Shown piece after piece: positions 26,435 through 36,073 of a DNA stretch of 64,000 nt; position 1 is the first letter of the stretch, and every line of letters begins with the position of its first letter. This DNA comes from Terriglobia bacterium. Lineage in GTDB: Bacteria; Acidobacteriota; Terriglobia; Terriglobales; Acidobacteriaceae. The stretch lies in contig JAIQEY010000012.1 of NCBI GenBank assembly GCA_020073565.1, forward strand, positions 1 through 64,000. Direction: 5' to 3'. The translations under genes and the position numbers were made by a program. The notes below the pieces were generated by a model. That model worked only from the letters and a program-made list of their open reading frames with translations. It was not told where the DNA came from and ran no database searches.

Positions 26435-28291
26435 CTAATTCACCGTCTGTGTCAGCGAAGCCGAACTGCCGGTAAAGCTGGTGCTGCCGTTGTATGTCGC
26501 CGTGATGGTGTGCGAGCCCGAGGTCAGCGTCTTGGTTGTGCACTTTGCCGCGCCTCCGATCACGGACACATTCTTCAGCAGCGTCGTGCCATCGTAGAAC
26601 GCCACTGGCCCTTTGACCGTCCCGCCGAACTGCGGCGTCACGCTCGCCGTAAAGGTCACAGACTGCCCAACTTTCGATGGATTCAGCGACGAAGTCAAAG
26701 CGGTCGTGGTCGTGGCTTTGTTGACCACCTGGCTCACCGCCTTCGACGTGCTGCCGGCGAAGGTCGAGCCACCGCCGTACACCGCCTTGATCGAGTTCGT
26801 ACCCACAGGTAGCGTCGACGTCATGAAGCTAGCCGAGCCGCCACTCAACGCCCCCGTTCCCAATACGGTTGCGCCTTTCATAAACGAGACGGATTCTCCA
26901 TCCGGCGGCGCACCGGCGCTGGAAGTGACCACCGCGGTAAACGGCACCGCCTGCCCATAAGGGGACGGATTCAGCGAAGACGTGAGCTTAGTTGTGGTCG
27001 CTGTCGCAGGCGTCAGCTTGAAAACCGTACCGCAGCCATAGAAGCCTGGGTACCCCGTGCACGACGGATCTCCGTATTGGGAGGTGGTGCCATACAGATT
27101 GCCCTGCACGTCCCGCACTAGACCTGCGTAGGGCCCTCCGCCATCCGCTCCACCGATGAAACTGTAGAGCACAGTCTCTTTGCCGGTCGCATCCAATTTG
27201 AACACCGTTCCGCCATTAGCGAAGGTAGTGCCATACAAATTGCCGTGCGCGTCCCGCACTAAACCTGCGTCGGTCCAGAAGCCGTCCCCCCCAATTCCGG
27301 TGAAGCTGTAGAGCACGGTCTCGTTGCCGACCGGATCCACCTTGAATACCGTTCCACAGCCCCCCGTGTTGCACGCAGAATCCCCGCCCCCGGAGGTGGT
27401 CCCGTACAGGTTCCCGTCGGCGTCCCGTACTAAACCAGACATGGGACTTGCGCCGTCCGGATTCGAGGTGAAGGTATGGAGCACAGTCTCCTGGCCCATC
27501 GTATCCAACTTGAACACCGTCCCGCACCCATGCGTGCATGCAGGATCGCCGCCGTTCTCGCTAGTGCCATACAGGTTGCCCTGTACGTCCCGCACTAAAA
27601 CACCTTGGGGATTAGCGCCGTCTTCCCCGCCAGTGAAGGTGTGGAGCACGGTCACCTTACCGGTCGTATCCAGCTTGAACACCGTTCCACAGCCCGCCGG
27701 CGGCCTGCACGCAAGATCCCCGCCATGGGCAGTAGCACCATACAGGTTGCGTTGCGCGTCCCGCACTAACCCAGCGACGGGCCCTAAGCCGTCCGCCCCT
27801 CCGGTGAAGCTGTAAAGTACAGTCTCCTTGCCGGTGGTATCCAGCTTGAACACCGTTCCGCAGCCACCCCCCCCGCCACAGGCAAGATCTCCGCCCTGGT
27901 ACGTAGTGCCATACAGGTTGCCCTGCGCGTCCCGCACTAAACCGGCGTAGGGATTTGCGCCGTCCCCCCCACCAGTGAAGCTGTAGAGCACGGTCTCCTT
28001 GCCGCTCGTATCGACCTGGAACACCGTTCCATAGCCGGGGTAAGCGCCGCCGCCCCCGAAGGTGGTCCCGTACAGGTTCCCGTTGGCATCCCGTACTAAG
28101 CCAGCCATGGGATTTTTGCCGTCCCGCGAGCCCGTAAACGTATGCAGCACGCTGAAAGTGTAAGTCTGCGCCTGCGCCGATCCGGTCGCGAGGACCGCCG
28201 GCACAAGCATGATGGCCAAAGCCAGCGCGGCCCCTGCCACTCGCCCGCATATTCCAAGAATCCAGCTCCGATGTTGCGTTGCATTATTCAT
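26435..28291 (-). CDS. GloVer tandem-repeat secreted protein with Ig domains
   Basis: A 618-residue protein with a signal peptide (GAALALAIMLVPAVLATG, then SAQAQ). Seven tandem units each carry VLYSFTGGxDGxxPYAGLVR and DAQGNLYGTTxxGG, the choice-of-anchor GloVer repeat, a probable beta-propeller blade. Two Ig-like domains (Big_3-type) make up the last 180 residues (TSSLNPSPYGQAVPFTAVVT; SLNPSKVGQSVTFTASVTPQ). The repeats are also visible as DNA repeats of about 140 bases in 27,016-28,140. It is probably a surface binding protein; no enzyme motif is seen. A GTGAT-N4-ATCAC site lies 296 bases upstream. Confidence 0.85.
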   Translation of the reverse strand: MNNATQHRSWILGICGRVAGAALALAIMLVPAVLATGSAQAQTYTFSVLHTFTGSRDGKNPMAGLVRDANGNLYGTTFGGGGAYPGYGTVFQVDTSGKETVLYSFTGGGDGANPYAGLVRDAQGNLYGTTYQGGDLACGGGGGCGTVFKLDTTGKETVLYSFTGGADGLGPVAGLVRDAQRNLYGATAHGGDLACRPPAGCGTVFKLDTTGKVTVLHTFTGGEDGANPQGVLVRDVQGNLYGTSENGGDPACTHGCGTVFKLDTMGQETVLHTFTSNPDGASPMSGLVRDADGNLYGTTSGGGDSACNTGGCGTVFKVDPVGNETVLYSFTGIGGDGFWTDAGLVRDAHGNLYGTTFANGGTVFKLDATGKETVLYSFIGGADGGGPYAGLVRDVQGNLYGTTSQYGDPSCTGYPGFYGCGTVFKLTPATATTTKLTSSLNPSPYGQAVPFTAVVTSSAGAPPDGESVSFMKGATVLGTGALSGGSASFMTSTLPVGTNSIKAVYGGGSTFAGSTSKAVSQVVNKATTTTALTSSLNPSKVGQSVTFTASVTPQFGGTVKGPVAFYDGTTLLKNVSVIGGAAKCTTKTLTSGSHTITATYNGSTSFTGSSASLTQTVN

Positions 28292-28586
28292 AAGTCCGCT
28301 CCTTAATTCTTAATTGAATCGTTCGGTTATGTTTTTCCCGCAGCGTTGGCTCAGGCGTCAGCGATGGGCGCCAAGGCTCGATGCGAAATCGTGAGTGCAT
28401 CTGTCGCCGTCCGCCAGATGCGCTTCTTGGGATTCCTCTGTCGCATCTGGTATTGGTTACAAACAGGCCCGGCTCAAATACCGATTAGTGGAGGGACTTT
28501 CGCGGAAGTCGGGATTAGGGAATTTCCTCCCCAGGACCAGCGGTCAATGAGTGCTTAAACTCTAAGGGTTGTGCAATGCGGCGGCG

Positions 28587-28600
28587 GTGATGTGCATCAC
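28587..28600. promoter_or_regulatory. CRP/FNR-like palindrome GTGATGTGCATCAC
   Basis: A perfect GTGAT-N4-ATCAC dyad in the 373-base gap between the GloVer gene (start 28291, minus) and the hexosaminidase 3' end. It has the same layout as sites at 40,583 and 52,841. The remaining gap shows no gene. Confidence 0.45.
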
Positions 28601-28664
28601 GGCTGCGTGTGCTGAAAATCTTTTACGGTGGCTCGGTATACTTGCCAGGAACGAACCGGTCTAT

Positions 28665-30704
28665 CTAGCGCCGCGGTGAGGCTGCTTCGATCAGTTTCTG
28701 AATCGCAGGCGCAACCATAAGCAGCAGGTTCGCGCGCGGGGCGTTCGAGCGCTTGACCACGGCCAGTTGCTCGGTCCGCCACTGGTCCGGCAGAGACTGG
28801 CTCTTGTCCAGGGCGTCGAGTGCCTGCAATCCGGCCGCAGCCAGTGCGGACAGATCCTCCGACAGCGGTTTGTCTTCCGCCAGGAGAAGCGACTGATCCA
28901 GAAGGGGCTGAAGGGCGGCGTCATTGTCATGCCACGCCATGAGGAAGAAGCGAATCTGCTCTTCCACGTCGGATTTTTGCTGATCGTTCTGAAGGTAAGT
29001 GTTTACCAGCTCCGAAAACTCCCGAGCGTCACGACTTTCCGGGCGAGCAGCGTCAGCCAACCGGTTGAGCGGCGTGGTTTTCACCGGGGCCTGGGGCCAG
29101 ACTTCGGTGCGCGTGTAGTCCTTGGTGGGCTCAACGACATCAGCGAGGACGCGCAGCGCTGCAATATCCTCCCGGCCTGCCAGGCGCCGAAGCATGGGCA
29201 GGTAGTTTGATTCGTGGGTCAAGCCGAGCCACCCCAGACGCCAGCTCACTTCATTCATGCGCTGATACATGGACTTGGGGTCAGTCACGTTCTGCGGAGA
29301 CCACAAGCGTTCGGCAATCGCGGCCAAGCGGGGCCAGATCCGGGAATCAATGGTTTCCGCCGTAACATACTCGGACCACATGCAGGCCTCGCCCCCGAGT
29401 ATTCGTTGCTGTTCTTCCGGGGTCAGGGATGCCGCGCCACCGGACATCGGATCGACAGCGTAATAACGCGCAGCCGGCCAGATCAAGTCGAGGTAGTAGC
29501 CGTAAGAAAGCAGGCCCCGATATCCCTGTCTGGCCGCGGCCGCCAGAGATTCCTGGCCGCGCCACGATTGCACCACGACCGTCTTCGGCAAGTCAGGATG
29601 CAGCACCTCATCCCAACCCATCATAATTTTTCCGTGCTTGGCGACGATCTTCTGCAAGCGCTGATTGAAGTACGCCTGCAGGTCGCGGTTGTTCTTCATC
29701 CCGCGGGCGTGAATAAATTCCTGAATTTTCGGATTTGAATCCCACGGCTTGTCATCCACTTCGTCTCCTCCGATGTGGAGGTAAGCGTCGGGAAACAGTT
29801 GCACCATTTCTCCGATGAGCTTGTCGAGGAACTTGTAGGTTTTTTCCTGCGTGACGTCCAAGGCCGGTTCGGCTTGCGCAATCCTGCCCGCCTTGTAAGG
29901 ACCAGGTTCACTGGCCAGTTCGGGGTACCCGACCACTATGGCGCGACTGTGGCCGGGCATCTCGAGCTCCGGCATCAAGCGAATTCCGCGATCGCGCGCA
30001 TAAGTCACCAATTCGCGGACTTCCGCCTGCATGTAGTACTGCCCCTCAGAGCCCTCTTGCAGTTTGGGGAAGCGTTTGCTTTCAACCCGGAACCCTTCGT
30101 TGTCCGAGAGATGCAAGTGCAGCACGTTCATCTTCATCGCTGCCATGCCGTCGAGGTTGCGCTTCATTATTTCGAGCGGAATGAAGTGCCGCCCAACATC
30201 AATGAGCAATCCGCGCCAAGAAAAGCGGGGCTGATCATTGATCGTCACAACCGGCACAGCGAACCCGGCGGGCGTGGGCGCCACCAACTGCAGGAAAGTC
30301 TGTAGCCCATGAAGCGCGCCGAGAGCCGTTGGGGCGGTCAGGCTCGCGTGCGACGCGTTGATTTCGAGCGTGTAGGACTCGTCCTCGCCCAGTTCCTGAA
30401 CTTTGCGGCCGGCGCTCTGGGCGCGGATGGTGAGCGTCGCATGGGCTGCGTCGGATGGGCGGACGGTGAGAGGCATGCCCGTCTGTCGGCTCAAGTCGTC
30501 AAGGAGTCTTGCGATCCCGCCATCCAGCCGCGCGTCCCTCGCGCCAGTAGATGCTGCCGTGAAGGTCGGATCGATGACCAGTTGGCCGCTCCCGGACTGC
30601 ACCTTCGCGGGAATCGGCATCAGGTTGAGGGTTAAGGGTATGTCGCTCGCCGCGAGCCAGGTTGAGAGAGACAGTGCAATCACTAGGGAGTATAGGAGTC
30701 TCAT
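28665..30704 (-). CDS. Beta-N-acetylhexosaminidase, GH20
   Basis: A GH20 hexosaminidase of about 679 residues. The start is placed at the ATG 30704, which opens a signal peptide (RLLYSLVIALSLSTWLAAS); the frame extends 36 codons further up without signal sequence. The N-terminal domain precedes a (beta/alpha)8 barrel (FSWRGLLIDVGRHFIPLEIM; LHLHLSDNEGFRVESKRFPK; MPELEMPGHSRAI). Catalytic Asp-Glu are in HIGGDEVDDKPW, and the substrate-assisted mechanism uses the acetamido group. WPRLAAIAERLWSP is conserved near the end. It should release GlcNAc from chitin-like or glycoprotein oligomers outside the cytoplasm. Confidence 0.93.
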   Translation of the reverse strand: MRLLYSLVIALSLSTWLAASDIPLTLNLMPIPAKVQSGSGQLVIDPTFTAASTGARDARLDGGIARLLDDLSRQTGMPLTVRPSDAAHATLTIRAQSAGRKVQELGEDESYTLEINASHASLTAPTALGALHGLQTFLQLVAPTPAGFAVPVVTINDQPRFSWRGLLIDVGRHFIPLEIMKRNLDGMAAMKMNVLHLHLSDNEGFRVESKRFPKLQEGSEGQYYMQAEVRELVTYARDRGIRLMPELEMPGHSRAIVVGYPELASEPGPYKAGRIAQAEPALDVTQEKTYKFLDKLIGEMVQLFPDAYLHIGGDEVDDKPWDSNPKIQEFIHARGMKNNRDLQAYFNQRLQKIVAKHGKIMMGWDEVLHPDLPKTVVVQSWRGQESLAAAARQGYRGLLSYGYYLDLIWPAARYYAVDPMSGGAASLTPEEQQRILGGEACMWSEYVTAETIDSRIWPRLAAIAERLWSPQNVTDPKSMYQRMNEVSWRLGWLGLTHESNYLPMLRRLAGREDIAALRVLADVVEPTKDYTRTEVWPQAPVKTTPLNRLADAARPESRDAREFSELVNTYLQNDQQKSDVEEQIRFFLMAWHDNDAALQPLLDQSLLLAEDKPLSEDLSALAAAGLQALDALDKSQSLPDQWRTEQLAVVKRSNAPRANLLLMVAPAIQKLIEAASPRR

Positions 30705-30986
30705 GATGTAAGAAGTCAACGAGCTATCTTGGCAGGAGTGGGGGCTGGTTGTCGATTTCATCGTGCTCTCCCAGGCGATTGCCGGCAGTTTATGGATCGA
30801 AACCCGGGGCAATGCCGGGCAACCTGGCGGAAACCATCGTCGAAGACGAGCTCTCCACCACGAATCGCGCTACACTGAGCGTGCGCAGCTCGTTTGAGCA
30901 GCGCCTCTTCCTTGACGCTCGGCATGCGGTATCACCGGCTATTTCAATCCGCAGCGTGCCAGTTTGCAAAATCGAGGAGACCCTTC

Positions 30987-31697
30987 ATGCGACGACTGCT
31001 GATATTTGGGAGGCTAGTGGCTCTCACCACCCTGCTCGTACCCGGAACGCTCGCTCGGGCAGTGGATGCCTGGAAGCTCCCAGATTTCACCGCTACGGAG
31101 CATTTGCAGACCAGGGGTCGCGGTTTGCCGCCCTCAAAGATCTACCGCTCCGGCACCAAGTTCCGCATTGAGTTCGGTGTCGGTCTTGCCACCATTTATC
31201 GGCCCGAGGACGATCTGGCCTACAATCTTTTCCACACCGACACGCCGCATCCGGCGTGTGTCCAGATGAAGACCAGCCAAGTCACCATGGTGCCCAGTCC
31301 CATGCAGTTGATCTCGGGCGCCAAGGTCGAGCGGACCGATGCCGGAAGCGAACAGTTCGAAGGTCACAAGTGCAAGGTAGAAACGGTGGTGGTGACCGCC
31401 CCCGACGGCAAAACCGTCTCCCTCAAAGTATGGGAGGCGGAAGATTTGAGGAACGTGCCCGTGAAGATCTCGGTGGGGACCAATCTCGGCCAAGGCATGG
31501 TTGCTGTTTATCGTGATATTCAATTTGAGGGTGTCAGCCCTGAACTCTTCAAACCCGCGCTCAAGTGCGTCCCTTACGAAAACGCTGGCCAGGTAGCCCC
31601 TGCTGAGCACCAACTGACTCCGCCCAAACCGGTGAAGAAGAAGCCGATGCCCAATCAACAACCGCCCTCCGACACAAAGCCTGCCGACCACAAGTAA
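30987..31697 (+). CDS. Secreted hypothetical protein
   Basis: A 236-residue exported protein starting at the ATG 30987, with GAGGAG about eight bases upstream. The signal peptide is RRLLIFGRLVALTTLLVPGT. The domain has beta strands like those of LolA or DUF4412 proteins (GRGLPPSKIYRSGTKFRIEF; GHKCKVETVVVTAPDGKTVS), a fold that binds lipids or small molecules. Two cysteines could form a disulfide. The C-terminal 40 residues are Pro/Lys-rich (PPKPVKKKPMPNQQPPSDTK) and disordered. Function unknown. Confidence 0.65.
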   Translation: MRRLLIFGRLVALTTLLVPGTLARAVDAWKLPDFTATEHLQTRGRGLPPSKIYRSGTKFRIEFGVGLATIYRPEDDLAYNLFHTDTPHPACVQMKTSQVTMVPSPMQLISGAKVERTDAGSEQFEGHKCKVETVVVTAPDGKTVSLKVWEAEDLRNVPVKISVGTNLGQGMVAVYRDIQFEGVSPELFKPALKCVPYENAGQVAPAEHQLTPPKPVKKKPMPNQQPPSDTKPADHK

Positions 31698-31785
31698 GCA
31701 TTCTGTAGAGTTGCAATCACCGACTCGGCACGTGGGTCTCGCGGGACCCTGTGAGCGAACGCAGAGATTCCCCTTGAGCACGCAA

Positions 31786-31814
31786 AAAAGAGGCCCTGCG
31801 CGAGCAGGGCCTTT
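31786..31814. terminator. Bidirectional intrinsic terminator
   Basis: AAAAAAG precedes the stem GGCCCTGC-GCGA-GCAGGGCC, followed by TTTAAAT. The stem works for the plus gene ending at 31697 and for the S53 peptidase ending at 31845 on the minus strand. Confidence 0.75.
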
Positions 31815-31844
31815 AAATACGCAGGAATCAGAGATCAGTGAAGG

Positions 31845-33224
31845 TTACTTTCCAAGTTTTCCACGCGGGCTGCCCACGCCGGTGCAATAATCCCAACCGG
31901 CGCCCACCGAACAGCCGTTGGAACCCGTCGTCACGTCGTAGTAGTTCTTCTTGTATTCGTTGGCTCCCAGATACTCCGCGTAGATCAGATTGTTTTCCTG
32001 GTTCGTGTACCAGGGAGCAAACTGGCCGCTGGACACATTGGCCGTGCCCAACTTGTTGGCAGCACTGTTGACGATGCCGGCCAGCGCCGGCGCCGACAGG
32101 CTGGTACCGCCGACTGCGAAGTAGTAGCAGGTACCGCTGTAGTAGGCACAGTCCAAGACCACCACGCCGCTGGCTGGATCTGCGTCGAACGAAATATCCG
32201 GGGTATGCCGAGGATTCTGCCCGAAGATCGGGTATTGATAGGAGGCCCAGCCGCCCATGTTGGAATTGGTGAAATCGTCTTCCCAGACTTCGTACGTGCT
32301 GGTCCCGCCACCCGAACCCGCCCAGCAGGACTCGTTTACGAAGTTGCCGCTGGAGTCGCGGTTTACCGTGGTGCCGCCGGCGGAAACGACCCAGGGAGAC
32401 GAACTGGGATAAGCCGCGCCGCAACCGGAATCACCCGCGGAAGCAAAATAGGAAATGTTCTGGAAGTAGTAGCGGAAGAAGTAGTTGTCATACGCTAGTT
32501 CACCGGAGAACTCTCCGCCTCCCCAGCTGTTCGAGATGTCGCCACCGCCGTATTTTGCGACCCATTGACCCGCCACATACTCGGCGTAGGCAAGGTCGTC
32601 CATGCTGCTGGAGCAGGCTTCCACCAGAATGATTCTGGCGGCCGGCGCCATCACGTGGGCCCATTCGATGTCCAGGGAAATCTCCAGGCCCCAGCCAGGG
32701 TCCACCGGAGGAACGGTGCAGTGGCCGTTGCCGTTGGCATAGACCTGAGTGAATTTGGTAGCCACAAACGGCAGGCCATAGGCAGCGCTGAACGTCTTCA
32801 GTTCGTAGGCCGCGTAGGGATTATGGTACGCATCGACGATTGCGATTGCTCCCCAGCCGCCGCCCGGATGCTTGGTGCCGCCGGTTGCCGGATTGCAGCC
32901 CGTGTAGTTCGGACCCACTTTGTAAACGCAGCCCAGGGAGGCCGGGGTTTCGGTCTCCGTGAGGTCAGGATTCACGGACATATGCGGCCTCACGCCGTCC
33001 AAGGTGCGCAGCACGTAATTCGTGTGAGCAAACTTGCCGGCGTCTTCCGGGCGCGCCACGCTGCTTGCGGGGACAATCATGTTGCTGGTGGACAACGCGA
33101 CCGATTGTCGATTTTCCTGCGGTGAGTCGTATCCAGCGACCTTCTGGCCCGCAGCCAGCGTCGCCAGGCAGAGACATGCCACTGCGGCGAGTACTAATGT
33201 GAAAGAACCAAAGCCTCTCTCCAT
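31845..33224 (-). CDS. Sedolisin-type serine peptidase, S53 family
   Basis: A 459-residue exported peptidase with a signal (SFTLVLAAVACLCLATLAAG). Catalytic residues of sedolisins are in place: Glu181 and Asp185 (LEISLD), Asp265 (SAGDSG, oxyanion hole) and nucleophile Ser375 in GGTSLSAP. Asp131 in VDAYHNP marks an S8-like strand. The N-terminal stretch before the catalytic core is only about 100 residues, shorter than the 170-200 residue propeptide of kumamolisins. It should cleave proteins outside the cell, possibly at acid pH as the family does. The end of the protein is rich in aromatic residues. Confidence 0.9.
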   Translation of the reverse strand: MERGFGSFTLVLAAVACLCLATLAAGQKVAGYDSPQENRQSVALSTSNMIVPASSVARPEDAGKFAHTNYVLRTLDGVRPHMSVNPDLTETETPASLGCVYKVGPNYTGCNPATGGTKHPGGGWGAIAIVDAYHNPYAAYELKTFSAAYGLPFVATKFTQVYANGNGHCTVPPVDPGWGLEISLDIEWAHVMAPAARIILVEACSSSMDDLAYAEYVAGQWVAKYGGGDISNSWGGGEFSGELAYDNYFFRYYFQNISYFASAGDSGCGAAYPSSSPWVVSAGGTTVNRDSSGNFVNESCWAGSGGGTSTYEVWEDDFTNSNMGGWASYQYPIFGQNPRHTPDISFDADPASGVVVLDCAYYSGTCYYFAVGGTSLSAPALAGIVNSAANKLGTANVSSGQFAPWYTNQENNLIYAEYLGANEYKKNYYDVTTGSNGCSVGAGWDYCTGVGSPRGKLGK

Positions 33225-33708
33225 GGTCTCACCTCCTGGTGAGAAAAGTTGTGCAAGGTTGGTTTGCGAAAAAGTCTTTTGCTGACCTACGGCGCACGCC
33301 CCATTTCAAACTCGGACTATCCCTCCTTTCCGTACGAGAGGCGCTACGAACTTGTGAAGTTGGGCATTCGGACTCTGCGACTGCTCAACCATTGACAACT
33401 GTCATCTTGTCCCAGAGTTCTGTTTCTCGCGCGGCATTGCTCAGGCGGGGGAGACTTACATTCGAGGCAGTGCTTGGCCAACTCCAACTCTTGTACGATC
33501 TATGGCTCCAGTCAACAAAACTGAGGGTTGCTGCCGCAGAAATCCCAAGCGGGCTTTCCCAGAACGGGAGACGGTTCACTTTGGGAATCTTGGGCTGACC
33601 CTTCTGCCTGAGTGTTGCTCGGTTGAAACCCAAAGCCGGATGGCAGAAAGCCGCGAGAAGCTCTGGAGGTTTACTCGGCAGTCGCTGAATGCGGCAACGG
33701 GGCAGGAA
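33225..33708. other. Non-coding stretch before tRNA-Pro
   Basis: No gene is supported here. A 119-codon frame and its antisense have no ribosome site and no family likeness. Reading across the tRNA gives peptide words typical of mis-called ORFs. Confidence 0.4.
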
Positions 33709-33785
33709 TGGTCGGGACGGCGAGATTTGAACTCGCGACCCCTTGCACCCCAAGCAAGTGCGCTACCAGGCTGCGCTACGTCCCG
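33709..33785 (-). tRNA. tRNA-Pro (GGG)
   Basis: The minus strand folds as a full cloverleaf with CCA encoded. The acceptor stem pairs CGGGACG with CGTCCCG; the D-arm is AGCGCAGCCTGGTAGCGC; the anticodon loop TTGGGGT between CTTGC and GCAAG gives anticodon GGG; the T-arm contains GTTCAAATC. The anticodon sits at plus bases 33749-33751. Confidence 0.95.
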
Positions 33786-33929
33786 ATGGAAAGGCGCCGT
33801 CGACGAGGATGGCGCGGGGTTGACTTTTTCATTTTACACTAGCCAGCGCGGGGCCGGCGAGGAACACCTGGCTCTCCACTTACCGACGCGGGCGCGGTAG
33901 AACGACGCCGGGTTCACCGCGGTCAGCGG

Positions 33930-34439
33930 CTAATTTCCGGCGCTGTCATTCGTGATGTCTGTACGGTCGCCGGTGTGATGCTCGGCGATCTGAAACCTGA
34001 GGAATTCGTGCACAGCATCAAGCGCTGCTTTGTCCGCCGTCCGGATACGGACCCTCGCTCCAGCCTCGGTCTCTTGAAACTTATAATGAATCAGGTCATG
34101 ACGCTTCTCCATGACGGGAGCCCCGGGTGGCGTTGTGTCGTGAATGAACATAGGGATGTTGAGGTTGCCCGCTGCAAACATTTCGGCAATGTGGGAAAGG
34201 TGCGTGCGGATCTCGTCACGGCTGGCTTTGTCCGCCGGATCATTCGCCTGAACCTCGATGGCTCCCCCATCCTTGAACAGTCGGAAATGATGCGTTGTCG
34301 TCTCGTGTGAAAACCCCATGGCATGATCGCCGCGCTTCATCATTTCGGAGTGTTGCTCAGACGGGCTCGCTGGAGCATCCTTCTGCTGGCCATAAGCGGT
34401 CAACGTCAAAACCATGATCATCGCCATCGCGAGCTTCAT
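33930..34439 (-). CDS. Secreted hypothetical protein
   Basis: A 169-residue protein with a short signal (LAMAMIMVLTLTAYGQQ). The ATG at 34439 is preferred to a longer frame with no signal. The mature part has HHFRLFKDGGAIEVQANDPA and EIRTHLSHIAEMFAAGNLNI, a pattern repeated in other Acidobacteriota secreted proteins I recall but cannot name, rich in histidines (HETTTHHF, AEHHTGDR), so a metal-related role is possible. No family is recognised. An upstream repeat with GGACACTCCTGTCCGCG lies at 34,480-34,553. Confidence 0.6.
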   Translation of the reverse strand: MKLAMAMIMVLTLTAYGQQKDAPASPSEQHSEMMKRGDHAMGFSHETTTHHFRLFKDGGAIEVQANDPADKASRDEIRTHLSHIAEMFAAGNLNIPMFIHDTTPPGAPVMEKRHDLIHYKFQETEAGARVRIRTADKAALDAVHEFLRFQIAEHHTGDRTDITNDSAGN

Positions 34440-34479
34440 AATCTGCCTTCCTTCCCAAGCAAGGAGTCTCCGGTTGTGT

Positions 34480-34553
34480 GGCGCGGGACACTCCTGTCCG
34501 CGTGTTTGCAGCGCAGAAGCTGCCTGCGCGGACATGAGTGTCCGCGTCTCACT
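34480..34553. repeat. Palindromic repeat pair
   Basis: GCGGGACACTCCTGTCCGCG is a perfect-looking dyad, followed by GCGCGGACATGAGTGTCCGCG. It shares words with the copy at 25,682. Confidence 0.55.
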
Positions 34554-34603
34554 AGCTTTCTTGCCGGTACCTCGCGGCTTTAGACGCTGCTTTCCTTTTC
34601 TTG

Positions 34604-36073
34604 TTAGCCGACTTCTTTCGAGGATTCTTCGGAGGATTCCTGCTCGTCGCCGGGCACGAGCCCGAACTTCTTCAGCTTGTAGCGCAATGCGTCTCGGCTG
34701 ATATCGAGAAGTCTGGCGGCGTGGGTCTGGTTGCCATTGGCCTGTTTCATGGCCAGTTCCACCATGGCGCGCTCGACTTCCTCGAGCGACGTGCCGCCCT
34801 CGGGAATGTAGAGCCGAGGCAGGGAGCGGCCGTTGGGCAAGGCTTGTCCGTTATCGTGGGCGGCGGTGCGCTCGAACGCGGTCAGACCTGCCTGCGCCTC
34901 GCTTACTGAGAACGGGAGATACACCGGGCGCAGGTACGGCTCGTCCTCCAGAATCATCGCGCGCTCAATCGAATTCTTCAGTTCGCGCACATTGCCGGGC
35001 CAGGAATGCTGCACCAGCAGCCGCCTGGTTTCATCGCTGATGCCGCGGACCGATTTGCGGAAGCGCTGGTTGTAACGATCAATGAAGAAATCCACTAGCG
35101 GAAGAATATCTTCCTTGTGCTCGCGCAGCGATGGAATGAAGATCGCGATGATGGCCAGGCGATAGTAGAGGTCCTGCCGGAAATGGCCTTCGCGAACGGC
35201 TTTCTCCAAGTCGCGATTGGACGCCGCTATCACACGCACGTTCACCTGCATGTCGCGCACACCACCGACCCGTCGGATCACCTGGTCCTCAAGGACGCGC
35301 AACAGCTTGGCCTGGAGGAGCGGGGAGAGCTCGCCAATCTCGTCGAGGAAGAGTGACCCTCCATCGGCCATTTCAAACAGGCCCTTCTTCATCTGCTTGG
35401 CGTCGGTAAACGCGCCCTTCTCGTGGCCGAACAGTTCGGCTTCCATCAGGGTCTCAGGGATGGCCGAACAGTTGATGGCCACGAACGGCCTCTCCTGGCG
35501 AGTGCTTTCGTAGTGAATGGCTTTGGCGATCAGGTCCTTGCCGGTGCCGCTCTCCCCCTGGATCAGGATGGTAGTGGCTTCACTGGCGGCCACCTTGCGG
35601 ACGAAGTTCATCAGCTCGGTCATCTTGGGGGACGCGGACACGATCTCGTGATAACCGGCGCTGCGCTTCACCTCCCCGCGCAAAGACTGAACTTCGGAGC
35701 GCAGGCGAGAGGCTTCGAGCGCATTTTTGATGGTAACGTGGAGTTCGTCGAAATCGAGCGGCTTGCCGACGAAGTCGTAGGCGCCCAGCTTGAGCGCGAC
35801 CTTCACATCGTCCAGCTGCGGGTCAGCGGTGATCATGATGACGGCGCGCGCGTCACCGCTTTTTTTGAGCTGATCGAGAACTTCCAGGCCGCTCAGGTCG
35901 GGCAGGCGCACGTCGAGCAGCACCAGATCCGGAGACTCATGCTGGGCCAGTTTCAAGCCCGGCTCACCGGCCTCCGCCTCGATGACCTGATACCCCCATT
36001 CTTCGCACTTCTGGCGCAGGGACCAGCGCACCAGGCGCTCGTCATCCACGATCAGAATTTTGTCGGCAGCCAT
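34604..36073 (-). CDS. Sigma-54-dependent response regulator, NtrC family
   Basis: A 489-residue regulator from the ATG at 36073. Residues 1-120 are a receiver domain (ILIVDDERLVRW; phospho-acceptor Asp54 in LVLLDVRLP; KPLD). The AAA+ core has Walker A GESGTGKD, Walker B LFLDEIGE and the Arg finger region. The L1-loop motif reads GAFTDA where the sigma-54 contact is normally GAFTGA. The Fis-type HTH (HAARLLDISRDALRYKLKKF) ends the protein. No kinase is adjacent. A HAMP-type kinase lies at 56-57 kb. It would activate sigma-54 promoters after phosphorylation. Confidence 0.92.
   Translation of the reverse strand: MAADKILIVDDERLVRWSLRQKCEEWGYQVIEAEAGEPGLKLAQHESPDLVLLDVRLPDLSGLEVLDQLKKSGDARAVIMITADPQLDDVKVALKLGAYDFVGKPLDFDELHVTIKNALEASRLRSEVQSLRGEVKRSAGYHEIVSASPKMTELMNFVRKVAASEATTILIQGESGTGKDLIAKAIHYESTRQERPFVAINCSAIPETLMEAELFGHEKGAFTDAKQMKKGLFEMADGGSLFLDEIGELSPLLQAKLLRVLEDQVIRRVGGVRDMQVNVRVIAASNRDLEKAVREGHFRQDLYYRLAIIAIFIPSLREHKEDILPLVDFFIDRYNQRFRKSVRGISDETRRLLVQHSWPGNVRELKNSIERAMILEDEPYLRPVYLPFSVSEAQAGLTAFERTAAHDNGQALPNGRSLPRLYIPEGGTSLEEVERAMVELAMKQANGNQTHAARLLDISRDALRYKLKKFGLVPGDEQESSEESSKEVG

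Noticed and set aside
27016-28140. Regular repeats of about 140 bases resembling a repeat array
   Set aside because: They are the in-frame GloVer coding repeats, too long and too diverged for a CRISPR array.
33385-33753. 122-codon minus frame crossing the tRNA-Pro
   Set aside because: It runs through the tRNA and gives the GSRVQISPSRP-type peptide typical of false ORFs at tRNA genes.
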